Of a stretch of DNA of 64,000 nt, positions 46,100 to 57,639 are shown in pieces (the first letter of the stretch is position 1; each line of letters starts with the position of its first letter). Position numbers and translations under genes: made by a program. This DNA is from Planococcus citri. Lineage: Eukaryota; Arthropoda; Insecta; Hemiptera; Pseudococcidae. Location: the NCBI RefSeq assembly GCF_950023065.1, contig NC_088679.1, positions 60,202,001-60,266,000 on the forward strand, read 5' to 3'. The notes under the pieces are model-generated. The model was not told the DNA's origin, did no database searches, and saw nothing but the letters and a program-made list of their open reading frames with translations.

Positions 46100-48525
46100 C
46101 AGGGGCTGGCTAGAGGGGAAAGGCAAAGGGGGGACAGTTTGCCCCAGGCCCGCGCTTTTTGGAGGGGCCGACAAAAAAAAGAGCCGACGATTTTCGACTT
46201 CTCAAAACACAAATTTTTGAAAGCGTTTGCCCTTGCTTTGCTCGGACTTGTTTTTTTTTTCTATTTCATAATTGAAATTTGTAAAAAAAAATAAACATTA
46301 ATTTTTTTCAAAACACAAATTTTTGAAAGCTCTTGCGCTCGGTTTACTCCAGCTTGTTTTATTTTCTATTTCAGAATTGAAATTTCTAAAAAAATTATTA
46401 TCATTCAACTTTAAGCCTCTCAAAACTGGCTGAAGCTGCTCTACAACAATCAACAAATAAAATAGTTACTTGGTCAAAAGACAAAGGGCTTCAGCTGTCT
46501 GAGAGTAAATCTACACTAGTTCACTTTTGCCGTGTTAGAGGATGCAATCACCAAAGCATAATTAAATTAAAAGATACTCCACTACCTTGCAAAAGCCAAA
46601 TCACATTATCTTGGTCTATGCTTTAACAACAAACTAAACTGGAAAAACCACATCAACCATCTCAAACAAGCATGTAACAATAGAATAAACCTATTGAGAA
46701 AACTATCCAGTACAATATATGGAGCAGACACTCAATCTCTTCTCAGAATTTATAGAGCTCTGATTCGCTCAAAATGTGATTATGGGTTGCCAACTTACTC
46801 ATCAGCTAAACAGTCAACACTCAAATCACTGAACACTATTCTCAACACAGCTCTTCGGCTAGCAACTGGAGCCCTCGGAACTACTCCTATACACTTATTA
46901 TATCAGGAAGCATCTGAAATCCTCCCTTCTATACGATCAAAACTCATCCTTTCAAAATTTTTCTTTCACCTTAAAACTGTCGACAGTCTCCCTCTCACCA
47001 TAGACTCAAAAATCGATCCCAATCTTCCATATGCTTATGACTCATATCTCCATAAAGCCTCTATTCTAAACTCTATTCAGATATATCCTCTTCCACCATT
47101 CTATCCAGAAAATCCTATAAAAACTAAGAATAATATTCTCTCATTTGATACATCATTGCTTGAACACACTCAACTAAATACTCAAATCATCAATAACTTT
47201 ATTGCTCAGTATAATGATATCATTTCATTTTACACCAATGGGTTGAAATCTTTGGATCACTGTGGTTGTTTGGTCGTTCGTGATTGTGAGGTTTCGCGAT
47301 TTCCACTTCCATGCTTGTTCAGTATTCTTTCTTGTGAACTATATGCTGTCCTTACATCTTTGAACATGGCAATTGAGAGCAGACTCAACAAAGTTGTGAT
47401 CTTCACTGATTCACTAAATTCCATCTCACAACTAAGATCTAAATCTAAGCAACATCCAATTACCTCAGAAATATCATCTCTCCGATGTAACATGGATGTT
47501 ACCATAGCCTGGATTCCAGCCCACTCAGGAATTTTGGGAAATGAAACAGCAGACTTAGCAGCAAAGCAGTCACTAAGAATTTCACCTGTACCAGAAATAC
47601 CAGTTCCAGTATGTGATGTGATGGAAGCCATATGTTCACAGTCAATTCCCAGCCAAAGCCACACCACCAACATTCAAGATTTAACCAGGAAGCAGGCCGT
47701 TGCCTTATGCCGTGTATGTACAGGCCATACCCTCCTCACCCACTCTCTCATCTGTTCAAAAAAGAATCCCCTCCAATATGCTCTACATGCGATGTCCAAC
47801 TCACTATCTCCCACATCTTACTCACCTGTCAAGATCATACCAATTTAAGAAACTCACTCAACCTCCCTAAAACTCTACCTGAAATAGCTCATAACCCTTC
47901 AGTCTTACTCTCCTTTCTCCAAAAATCCAACCTTCTTCCATTAATGTAACAGCATAAAACGACCCGTGCCTCTAGCCTTGTAGCTGTACATGGCACAGTG
48001 ACCAACCAACAGGTAACAGATAAATACAAATTTTCAAGAGCTTTTGCCCTCACTTGGGCCTGTTCTCTTTTCTTTTTCGAAATTAATATCCTAAAAAAAT
48101 CGTTCAAATTTTATAACGTTAAAAGCCAAAAAAAAACTCCTTGCATTAAAAAACATTGTTTTTAATTCTTTCAAAATACAAATTTTCAACAGTTCTGTTT
48201 TCGGCCTCGCTCTGCTCTCGAGCTCTGTCCTCTTTTTTTTCAACATCAACTTCCTTTTAAAAAACATCGTCTTTAGGCCTCTCGAAATCAAATTTTCGAA
48301 AACTTTCTTCCTTGCTTTGCTGGGGCCAATTTGTTTCTCGTTTTAAAATGAAAAAATTCTCATTTGTGCCTTCAAAAATCCAAAACAGAAAACGAAAATT
48401 TGTATAAATCCTAAAAATAAGATATCAATCTGCAAATCTTATATTTTTTCCTGATATCAGTTGGCAATTTTCAGTCGAACCCCCTACTTCCTCCCTCTCT
48501 CAAAAAAACCTCTACCTATATTGCT
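46100..48525 (+). mobile_element. hAT-like MITE relic (family of 23745) split by a LINE
   Basis: The left part 46100-46426 starts CAGGGGCTGGCTAG and holds CCCTTGCTTTGCTCGG cores. The right part 48026-48525 resumes with ACAAATTTTCAAGAGC, further cores and the family's right-hand block (GATATCAGTTGGCAATTTTC). The break falls exactly where other copies read 'cctctcaaaacacaaatttt'. The right terminus is degraded. Confidence 0.65.
46427..48025 (+). pseudogene. I/Nimb-like LINE fragment: RT C-terminus, RNase H, zinc knuckle
   Basis: The reading continues with two frameshifts. 46427-46600 encodes KIVTWSKDKGLQLSESKS. From about 46603, YLGLCFNNKLNWKNHI leads into a 384-codon frame (46694-47848) with LLRIYRALIRSKCDYGLPTY and ALRLATGALGTTPIHLLY. 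RNase H follows: YTNG (residue 182, where Asp is expected), CELYA (Glu 215), FTDS (Asp 239), AWIPAHSGILGNETAD (Asp 287). After a frameshift near 47750, PPICSTCDVQLTISHILLTC gives the C-terminal zinc knuckle, ending at TAA 47947-47949. The first catalytic Asp is Asn and the 5' RT is missing, so this is a dead copy. Confidence 0.85.
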
Positions 48526-49075
48526 TCCGGAAATTTTTGGGAAGCAGTGACGTTTTCTCCTTGTAGTCTCCTTGATTCTATTCAGACTACCTAGTTGTAA
48601 TTTTGGAAATCCCGCCAAAAAAACATTGCAGTTTGAGCGAAAAAAATGAAAATTTGCGCCAAGTCGTGGAATACATACTTTATGACTTGGGTGTTGCAGG
48701 AAATTACGATGTTGATAAAAAGATGATACGAGCTGCATACGAGATAACAATGTGCGCGATACTCGTATTTTTTCATGTTCCACATTCTACGTAGTAATTA
48801 TTACACTTGAGAAACGAGAGGAAAGTCGACCATGCAGAGAGTGATTATATGACAACTAGAGATGGAGAGAATAAGATAAAAATTTCAAAGTGAAGAAAAG
48901 TAAAAAAATTCTAATGTTTATGCTGTTAGGTCATTTGTTAATTACAAATTTCTGGCAAGTTTTAAGAATAGTAATCGAGCTCTATAGGTAGTTTTAAATC
49001 ACGTCAATTCCAAGCGCGATGACTTCCGTAAATCCTTGAAAAGTCCAGTGTAGCTCTCTAGCTTAAGCTTTGGTA

Positions 49076-50058
49076 AGGGTAAGGTGCCCTAATATCGACC
49101 CCCTAGTTTATTTTTGGAATTTCTCGAAGCCAAATTGAGCTGGAAATGCCAGCAATGGCTTAAACGATAGCCTCACCCTTCTAGTTTAATATACCAAAAC
49201 CCCAAGCCCCGAAATTTTCATTTACGATCTCCCCAAACGTTTAAGTGAAAGGTGTCAAATTTGAGTACTGAAAAAAAGGGGCCCTAATATCGGCCCACTC
49301 AAAAAACGTCTCAAAAGTGAGTAAAAAACACAGAAATCAAAGTATAAAATGTTAAAACGAATATTTATTAGTCAACATAATACTGTAAAAGTATGTACCT
49401 AGTACCTACAACGATTAATTGGAACCTTAACAAGCAATACGAGCATACATACGACAAATTATCGCACTCTTCCACCGCCGCATCACAAATTTCATGGTAC
49501 CAAGTATAACATGTGGTACACTTGATCCAAATTTCACCATACCTATCCTGAGTGAAGCGCCTACCACAAAATTGACATTCAGGGTCGCATCCATCGTCAT
49601 CGGCACTAAATTCGAGGTCAGATTGATCGCTATCGGAGGTATCAGGGCCTCAGGGGTACTGCCAAAACAGTGTGGGTCGGAATTAGGGCACCCCATAACA
49701 ATTAGATATTTTAAAATCTGGAAAATTTATCTGTATCGTGATTCAAAAACTGATTGCACGTAATTATTATTCAACATAACACCATTTGACAGCACTTTTC
49801 ACTTAATTAATTCGCTAAAAATTATTTTGGAGGGAATGATTTGAAAAAGAAGCAAAATAATGTTTTGACTTTTTGATTTTCGTTTTTTGCGCATAATTTT
49901 CTACCATTTCACTTTAGAGTGATGATTTTGGTCTCATTCGCTTTTTCTGTGAAAAAGGAACCAGAAAACATTTTTCCCGCGAAAGTGGGGGCATTATTTG
50001 ACGAATTAGGGGGTGGGTCGGAATTAGGGGATGGGCCGATATTAGGGCACCTTACCCT
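49076..50058 (-). mobile_element. Pogo-like element with TA flanks and a retained PHD segment
   Basis: The ends AGGGTAAGGTGCCCTAATAT (49076) and its inverted copy at 50058 are near perfect over about 23 bp, flanked by TA (49074-49075 and 50059-50060). Further partial copies of the terminal block lie inside (about 49282, 49671 and 50010). The TA duplication places it in the Tc1/mariner-pogo group. Only the C-terminal coding part of a transposase is left. Confidence 0.8.
49368..49649 (-). pseudogene. PHD-finger C-terminal segment of a pogo-type transposase
   Basis: The minus frame reads an acidic linker (PDTSDSDQSDLEFSADDDG), then a complete C4HC3 zinc-binding pattern: CQFC, then KCTTC, then WYHEIC, then VCSYC, ending at TAA 49368-49370. 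PHD domains at the C-terminus are known in some pogo-family transposases of insects. No DDE catalytic core or DNA-binding domain remains within the element, and a TGA lies just upstream, so it cannot encode transposase. An acceptor-like CTGTTTTGGCAG precedes it. Confidence 0.75.
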
Positions 50059-50061
50059 TAG

Positions 50062-51720
50062 ATACTTTTTGTCCACACCTTATAACGCGGTAGTTAGGTG
50101 TTCAGATGACCTCAAGTTGTATTTCTTGGTGAATTTTAATGCCCGAAATTACCGGGTAGTAGGCCTAGGCACATTAAAATGGTAACAAAGAGTAAACTCT
50201 AGTTTTTGCAGTGCTACTATCTTTCGGAAGTGCCTAATGTTTTATAGCACATGTACATACAAACACAATACAATGAGAACACGATGAATAAAATATTCTA
50301 GAAATACGTATTTATCTAGCGTACAAATTGAAAAAGAAAACAGTTATGAATTTTAAATGACGATTGTTAAATTTTTAATTCGACGATGGAAGCCAGCAAC
50401 GAACGTAACGATGCCATTTTTACGTCTATTTCTTCTCCGAGAAATATAAAAATAATTTTTTCCCTCTGCCCATTAAATTTTCTCAAACTGCATGAAAAAA
50501 ATTAAAGTGCCTGAAGAGTTGTGTAATATACTGCAGGATAGAAAAAGGCTAGAGACAGATGTTAACACTTGTTGATACTCGAGCATTCTTTACGACCTAT
50601 GCTAACATTAATATAGCTAATTTTGGGGGTAAATATGACTGCACGAGTATGGGTTATGCTACGTAGGAAGACGAGAGATAGAAAAGCTCGAAACAAATAG
50701 CTATCATAATATACAGTAAGTATGTGTAGAAACGAACGAATAAATTGCATTATTGTGTAGCACCGAATAGTTCATGCTACACGGTATGTAAAATTTATTA
50801 AAATGAACATCGAACGTCTCGTTGTAATAATGATGATAATATACTGTTTAATTGCACCATCTACCAGTACCAGGCATCGCATGATAGGGTAAAAGGGAAC
50901 GATTGCAAGGTTTATTTGACATATGTGCAGCTGTTGCTTGGCTTCGATCGACAGACGTAGTATCAATGAAATGCCACATGAAATTTTAAAAGTGTATGTA
51001 AAAAGCTAAAAATTTATGCCATGCTATCGTTTTTTGGTCGATGATAATAAAGGAAGAGTTGCAGTTGAAGCGAAGTCGAAGTATACAACAGAGGATCATG
51101 ATGTCGTGAACAGGTACGATAGCTATAAATCATATTAACGACGCGGCGCCGAACAAACAAAATATGTTTTCATATTGTCAGTGTATCCGAAAACGTGACT
51201 TTTTACCATTGTTGAATTTTTCGTTGGTACATAACATACACATATGTAAATATTGTCATGTGTGTGTACTATGTGTACAGATAGGTTAGGTACCCGTACC
51301 ACTACTACGACTGCAACTCGAATTAATTCGTACGTGCGTTTGGTATGGATACGATGTATACGTTATCGATTTCAAATACTCATTAGTATTACGGTTCAAA
51401 GATGGAACGAGGTGAAGTTTTTGAGCACACAGAATGAAATTTTATTGTTTCCTGGTTGCGAATCGATGATCCTGAACGTATCTATGGTTCAGGTTGTCCG
51501 GAAATCCGCGACATGATTTTGATTTATATGAGAGTCGATGTGACCATGACCAGATTATTGTAGCTTTTGTGAGCTTTGGGTTGTTGGTAACCTGAATTTT
51601 CCTATCGCTGAAGAGTAAAGACATATTTTCAGTATTTAAAAACGTCCAGACGAACGCGTTGCTTGTTTTGAAAATTGAAGGGGCTAATACCCTTGAGAAA
51701 ATTGAATCGATTTCACCGCT
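50062..51720. other. Island without recognised genes
   Basis: The sequence is fairly complex and contains an ATA/ATT-type tract near 50825. No open exon with splice sites, no RNA gene and no terminal repeats were identified. Confidence 0.35.
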
Positions 51721-51724
51721 TTAA

Positions 51725-52324
51725 GAATTTCAAGACGTACATATGGAAAAATCATTGAACAGGTCAACAATTTCAAATACCTGGGAAACACGATATCATA
51801 CCAGGGAGAAGTAGATGTTGGTGGAAAGATTGCAAAGTTCCTGAGAGTCACAGGACTGATAAATAGGACCCTGAGAAGCAGTAAGGTGCGAAAAGAAACA
51901 AGATTGAAGGTGTACAATACCCTAGCAATACCAATGATGACGTATGGAAGCGAGGTATGGGCACTGAAGAAATCGGATAAAAGAAGAATAACGGCAGCAG
52001 AGATGAAGTTCATGAGGAGAACGGCAGGGGTGACTCTCAGAGACAGAGTCCCATCCGAGAAAATAACAGCAGATCTCGGAGTGAAGCCAGTCATGAAGAA
52101 GATAAAACAGTATAGGAAAGATTGGAGAAATCATGTCAAAAGGATGGAGGAAACAAGATCACCAAAACAGGTCCTCCAATATACACCAACGGGGAAGAGA
52201 AGCAGAGGGAGACCAAGGAGGAAACTCACGGATACCTCAGGCTCATCCTCAACAGGTTCCACACCGCAGCAGACAGGCCAATAGGCCTACCGCTTATAAG
52301 GAAACGACGACGACGACGACGACA
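51725..52324 (+). pseudogene. RTE-like LINE 3' fragment with (ACG)n tail
   Basis: From about 51735 the frame reads QVNNFKYLGNTISYQGEV, then TYGSEVWALKKSDKRRI, KFMRRTAGVTLRDRV and GKRSRGRPRRKLTD, the C-terminal region of an RTE-like reverse transcriptase. The frame is open to 52282. The copy ends in ACG repeats at 52304-52322, as expected for microsatellite-tailed RTE-type elements. It lacks all RT catalytic motifs. It differs from both other RTE-like copies in the window. Confidence 0.8.
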
Positions 52325-52749
52325 TATAATTTTCCTCTTCAAATGGGTTTTCAATTTCTGTGTGCATACGGTTATTCCTTGACCTTCAACTCGTCTGAAT
52401 ATCTAAGTTTTGGTCTTATATGTATAGGATCAACGAATTTCATTTTTGATGAGTGGGGTGTCAGCAGAATCTGCTTGAATTATTACAGCATTTCTAATTT
52501 ATTTATGCGAACAATTTTATTTACGAAATTCTTTGATTTTAGAGTGAAAATTGTGTAGGTAATTTCTGGACATTTTCAGAAGGAAGAAATTTCTCTGGCT
52601 TTTCTTTCTCTCTAAATTTGAAACAGTGAAATTTGACTGCTTCAAATATAGAGGGTTGTTTTTTTTTTCTCATGACTCGTGCCGTTTAAATTTGAGAAGT
52701 CCTCCTATCCGTAAATTCTTAACTCAATCATTCTGCTACCGTAGATGAA

Positions 52750-53008
52750 CAAGGCCGTCGAGAGGCATTGCGGGCATGGACAAATATAATTTGGTCTCAT
52801 TTTTTTTTAGAGACGAAACAATACAGAGGTTTTTAACAAGGAGGAAGGGGAGGGGGGTTATAAGATTTATATACATATTTCATTTTCTGTTTTGGATTTT
52901 TGGGGACCCAGATGTGAATTTTTAAATTTTAGAACAAAAAACAAATGGGCCCGAGCGAAGCAAGGCGAAAGTTTTTGAAAATTTGATTTTGAGATGCCTA
53001 AAAATGAT
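52750..53008 (-). mobile_element. hAT-like MITE relic, reverse orientation
   Basis: GGGCCCGAGCGAAGCAAGGC (52949-52968) and 'tttgaaaatttgattttgag' are the family blocks in reverse. A G-rich tract (about 52842-52858) corresponds to the C-rich subterminal tract of other copies. The family-2 element begins immediately to the right. Confidence 0.55.
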
Positions 53009-53010
53009 TT

Positions 53011-53889
53011 CTAACGGTCATGAAAGTCATGAAAAAGTTATGAATTTTGGTAAGGGGTCATGAAAGTCATGAGTTTTGCTCGAAACACACTTGAAAAAGT
53101 TTTTTTTAAAAACCCATAAAATAAAACAAAAAAAACAAAAAAAATTGTTCAAAAACATCAGAAAAATGAAGAAACTGAAATACTTGATTTTTGATCCTGT
53201 AAAAAATGACAACCCTGTTCGACAAGTAGGTAAATAGGCTGTTATATCTATCAAGTCCTTCCAATCTAGAAGGCCAGGAAAAGTTTTTCTTTTTGCCTAT
53301 TGTGTCCTTCTTTTCAAAAAGTCAGGAAAAAGTCCTTCTTTTTGTTCGAAGGTCCTTTTTTTCCCAAATTTTCAAATAATTCTGTCATTTAATTAAAATC
53401 GAGCGAAAAATAAAAACTCAAATTTTTCAGAATTTTTCCTTTTTTTATATTATGTTAAAATAATTAAATATTTTGTTAATGAAAACCGATTGATTATTTC
53501 CATTGTTTGATGTAAGTATTTTTTTGTTTCTTTTAAAAAAATTATAAATTTTTGAAGTTTTTTATGGTAATTTTGTGAAAATGAATTGGGGTGGGGGGGG
53601 GTTACATTTTCAATTTTGAAAATGTCCTTTCAAAATAGGTACTTCGTTTCAGTTTTCAGATTTTGTTACATACCCTGCTTATTTACTGGGTTTGAGAGAC
53701 ACGCGACAATTAAACGAAAAAATATAAGTACAGTTTGCGACGATGAAGAATGGAAATGTTCTGGCATTTCAAATTATTTAATTTCTTTTTTTTGGGAGGG
53801 GGAGAGGGAGGGGTACTTTTATGTGGTAAAAATGTGAACAGGTCATAAAAGAGTCATGATTTTGTCTGGAAGTTTTGTTAGACACCCTG
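53011..53889 (-). mobile_element. CAGGGTG-ended MITE (family 2), copy 2
   Basis: In reverse orientation, TAACGGTCATGAAAGTCATG at the left and GTTTTGTTAGACACCCTG at the right match the ends of the copy at 62795-63099. The middle (about 53230-53830) has extra sequence, including a G-run at 53591-53599. The left terminal bases are lost. Confidence 0.55.
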
Positions 53890-53949
53890 TGGGAAGTTGA
53901 CTATGAAAAAAATTGAACAGACTCGAGCGAAAACTAATTTATGGAAGGA

Positions 53950-54990
53950 GTTCAATTTTGAACAAAAATACTTTCGAAGCACAATTCATGAATAATTTGG
54001 GAAATAGAAAACAACAATTTAGTCCCAGCGAAGCGAGGGCAAAATCCTTTGAAAAAAAATAACAAATTTGAGCATAGATAGGCGATTTTGTCGGCAAAAT
54101 CAAAATATGGGGTGGGGGGAGGTGTATACGCCGTAACCCCTCTCCCCCTCAAATCGGCCCCTGCTTTCAATCTTGAAAAAAGAGAAGTTGAGAAACATTC
54201 TGGGCTTGTTTAGAACATTCGTAATGGGTTTAGAAAAATTGAATCGAAAAAATAAGTCAATATTTTAAACTCGGCGTCATCGAACAAGTTTAGGGTACCT
54301 GAATTCCTCAAAGGTATTAAGATTAGAAGGGATTTTTGTTTTTTTCAATAACACAGAATAAAAAATTTTGCACCCTGGTTTCGGTATTTTATAATGAAAA
54401 AAAATCAACTCAGCATCTTCAAAATTTTTACTAAGCTCTTCTTCTTTCCAGAAGTACCCCTCTCCCTCCCTCCCTCCCTCCAAATAAACATAATCTGTTT
54501 CAGAAAAAAAATCAGCGTGTCCACCAAAATTTGATATTAAAAAATTGCGACTTTTTTCAGTAGCCCCCCACTCATTTTCTAACGAAAAAAAACTAGTTTG
54601 CTCACACTTTTTTTTGAGGGGGAGGGGAGTCTTTGTTTCCATGTGACATAAAAAAATGTATGAAATGAAATATGTACTCTACTAAGGACATGGAAAAAAA
54701 TTGAGCGAACCCGGGGTAAACTGCCCTCCTACACCCCCCCCCAATGGTCCTACTCCTTCAGAAATCTAACAATAATTTCCAGAAAACTGTGATAGGTATT
54801 TCTGAAAATAAACATGAATGGCCCGAACGAAGTGAGAACAGTGAGCAGTCAATTTTTCTACCTTCAAGACTCAATCTTTTGGTCAGAAAAAAAAAAAAGG
54901 AAATAATAGATTTATGTCCGAGCGAAGCAAGGGCGAAAGCTTTTGAAATTTTGAATTTTTATGGTTATTAAAAATGCTAATTTGGCATTT
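53950..54990 (-). repeat. Cluster of hAT-like MITE fragments, reverse orientation
   Basis: The cores CCAGCGAAGCGAGGGC (54024-54039), GGCCCGAACGAAGTGAG (54821-54837) and GTCCGAGCGAAGCAAGGGC (54917-54935) occur with the flanking blocks of the family. A CCCCTG end lies near 54160-54165. The boundaries of individual copies are unclear. Confidence 0.45.
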
Positions 54991-55599
54991 GACAGTAGCA
55001 CTACCATTGAGGCAATGAATAATATACGAGAAAGTCTGAACGATTGTCGATTTCTCGCAACTTTTTCTACCTGATGGTAGACACCCTAAAAATTCGTAAG
55101 TCATTTTTTTTTCCTTTAACAAAGCACAAGAATTTTAACACAATGACTATGAAAAAAGTTAACCCAGCAGCGGCGTTGGGACGATCAGACAGAAAATCCG
55201 ACAAAAAACACAGATACATACACACGAACGGCAAAAAGTCAACAATCGTCGTCGACGTCGAGAAAAAACGAGGTAGGGCAGAGCAGATTTACACAGTACG
55301 ACGACAGACACTGCGTACCAATTGTGTAAACCTTAGGATCATCGTTTGCAAAAACACAGTTCACGGTGCCAATAACGTTACTACGTAAATACACACTATA
55401 CGTTGTACATGTAGTATATCGTAAGTCTAGGTTTAGGTACGATAGATAGGCACATCTAGATATCAAACGTATTATCTAACTTTAAAACACGTCTATATGG
55501 TACACATCTATCCTAATAAATTTCTCGCCATTAGCAAAACATACCAGCCATCAACTCTGTTTTCAGACTCACGCAAGCAAGAATTCGATTTCACGTGCA

Positions 55600-55760
55600 C
55601 AGTAAAACTTATCATCATCATCATCATCGCCACCGATCCTCGGGATGCTGTTGGTGGCCGAGGCGACGCCCGGCCCGGCGCATTTACATTAATACAAGCC
55701 AGGCAGACCGGACGGTGGGGATGGTGGGATCGCGTAGACCGTAGACCACCGCAGTTAATT
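55600..55760 (-). mobile_element. Candidate SINE/LINE tail with (GAT)n
   Basis: This GC-rich block reads, on the minus strand, CGGTCTACGCGATCCCACC ... GGCGTCGCCTCGGCCACCAA ... CGAGGATCGGTGGC followed by GATGATGATGATGATGAT. A GC-rich body with a trinucleotide tail resembles RTE-mobilised SINEs or LINE 3' ends. No other copy is in the window, so the call is tentative. The plus-strand frame across it is probably incidental. Confidence 0.3.
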
Positions 55761-57340
55761 AATCTTTTAGATAAAATACAACCGAAGGGCGCGCTTTTCT
55801 GCCCAAGTAAACAATAAATTCAGCACCCAAATCGGTCATTAATTCCTTTCGATCTCGTTTCTGACGCAATACACTACGGTATTCGTATTCCCTTCTTATA
55901 CACAGCACTAACCATAGTAAAGTAACCACCCTTAAACGGCTATAGAAAAGCGTATTCTGCCATCGCCATCGCCAGCGCAACGTTGAGGAACCTGCAGCAG
56001 CATGGACTAGAGCACGCAGAATTGTATAAGCGTTACTTAATATTACATCGATGTATTCGGGAGGTGAGGAACAAAGAGGAGCTCATGGTATGCCGAATAC
56101 CTAAAACTTATACAGAGCAGGGACCAAAGCAGCGACAAAGTTTTATCAACATTTTACAGTTGATCGGAGTGGTAAGTTTTTCGGTTTCGTTGTACGTAGT
56201 AGTACTATATTTCGCTAACGTAATTGCTTCGCCTTTCGACTCCGCACACGCCCGAGCCCGAGTCACCGATATCGTCGTCATCGTTGACATTTTACCAAAC
56301 GATCGTTAAAACGTTCAAGTTTATACCGAGATGAAAATCAACTCGACGAGTGCGCGACGTATCACTCAGCTGGGAATTAACGTGCGAAGTAAACGTGTTC
56401 GAGAATTTCGCCAGAGAAAATTTCAACCCCCCCCCTCCTCCTCTACCCCGAATGAAAAACTTCTCAAGAAAGAAAAAACTTCCCATCGCGATATTGTACG
56501 TACGTTTTTAAGTTCATCGCACGATTAAGCTGCAGCTCGCGAAAAAGAAATAAAACCCGGAGAAAAGAAATTCGAGTACCTAACTAGATTTTTAGATGAA
56601 TTTTCAAATGCCACAGTCCATCTCATCATCGCTCTCGTATAATCTACCTCTTACACGCACACACGCACACGTGACTTTTCAACCGACCATATCATTTAAC
56701 CATTTTCTCAACTCAATAACCCTATACATACGCGAACTTGATCCTTGGCAAAAGCTCGAGTTAACAACGGTAAATATCCACTCTAAGCTTTAGAATCCGC
56801 CTTCGTACGAGTAAGTAACTCTCTTCGTCGACGTTTTATTAAAAGCAAAGGCCCGGCTGCTAGGCCAATCTGAGCCCAGTCTAGTCGTACAGCTCGTTAA
56901 TTACACGCACTGTATGTAAGCTTATAAGTAAAGTACGGACTTGCTATACGTTCATTCCCTTTCCCGCCAACTTACTCAACCTAAATCGTGCTCAGTTCGG
57001 TGCTCTCCGATCCATGGTTGTAGATTAACGCAATCGAGCCTCCTTTTTCCTTCACGACGACGAGTCTTTCTCACTAACTCAAATTACATTTCTCTTTATT
57101 ACCAGCACCTAAATATTTCCTTCGTATAAAACGTGATTGTGAACGAGTTCAATGAGCGATGACACGTTGCACTGAACGATCACGTTTAAGTAATACGCTA
57201 ATATCCCAGGTGTAAATTTGTCCCCAATGATAGCAATCTGGTGCATTACCAGCAAATCTAGGTATACATGAACCGGTCAACGTTGCCAGATTTTCAATTC
57301 CTAGATAGTCCGGCGTATTAATTGCACCTCCTTTCGATCC
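55761..57340. other. CpG-containing island, no confirmed gene
   Basis: Open plus-strand frames at 55983-56309 and 56331-56528 (the latter with an ATG and a basic start, MKINSTSARRITQLGINVRS) have no domain I can name and no clear splice context. The sequence is more complex than the flanks. Confidence 0.3.
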
Positions 57341-57344
57341 TCCG

Positions 57345-57560
57345 AGGCACCTTTTTTTTTTTTTTTTGAAAAAAAAGTGGATATCTATCCTAAGGAATAT
57401 TTTAAAGCAAATTTGCCAAAAAAAAAAAGTTGGTCCTACTCACAAAATGGTGGCCATTTTGAGTAACAGGTCACCCAAAATCAAATTTTGCTTTCCAACA
57501 TAAGACTCGCAAGCAATTTTTTGAACTGGACAAAGCTAGATCGAAAGAGCATGCAAAAAT
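57345..57560 (+). repeat. Dispersed repeat shared with the right edge of the window
   Basis: The blocks 'atcctaaggaa(c/t)at', 'acaaaatgg(t/c)gg' and 'caacata(a/g)gact(c/t)gca' occur in the same order here and at 63890-64000. A 19-base T-run starts near 57350. Non-coding. Confidence 0.55.
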
Positions 57561-57639
57561 TCATCACCAGCCAAAATTTCAAGTGCTAAAGTGAATTTTT
57601 CGATTTTTGGTGAATTTTTAAAAATCAAATTTAAGCCAA

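Noticed and set aside
55497..55817. 106-codon GC-rich plus-strand frame
   Set aside because: It runs antisense through the candidate GAT-tailed SINE/LINE block.
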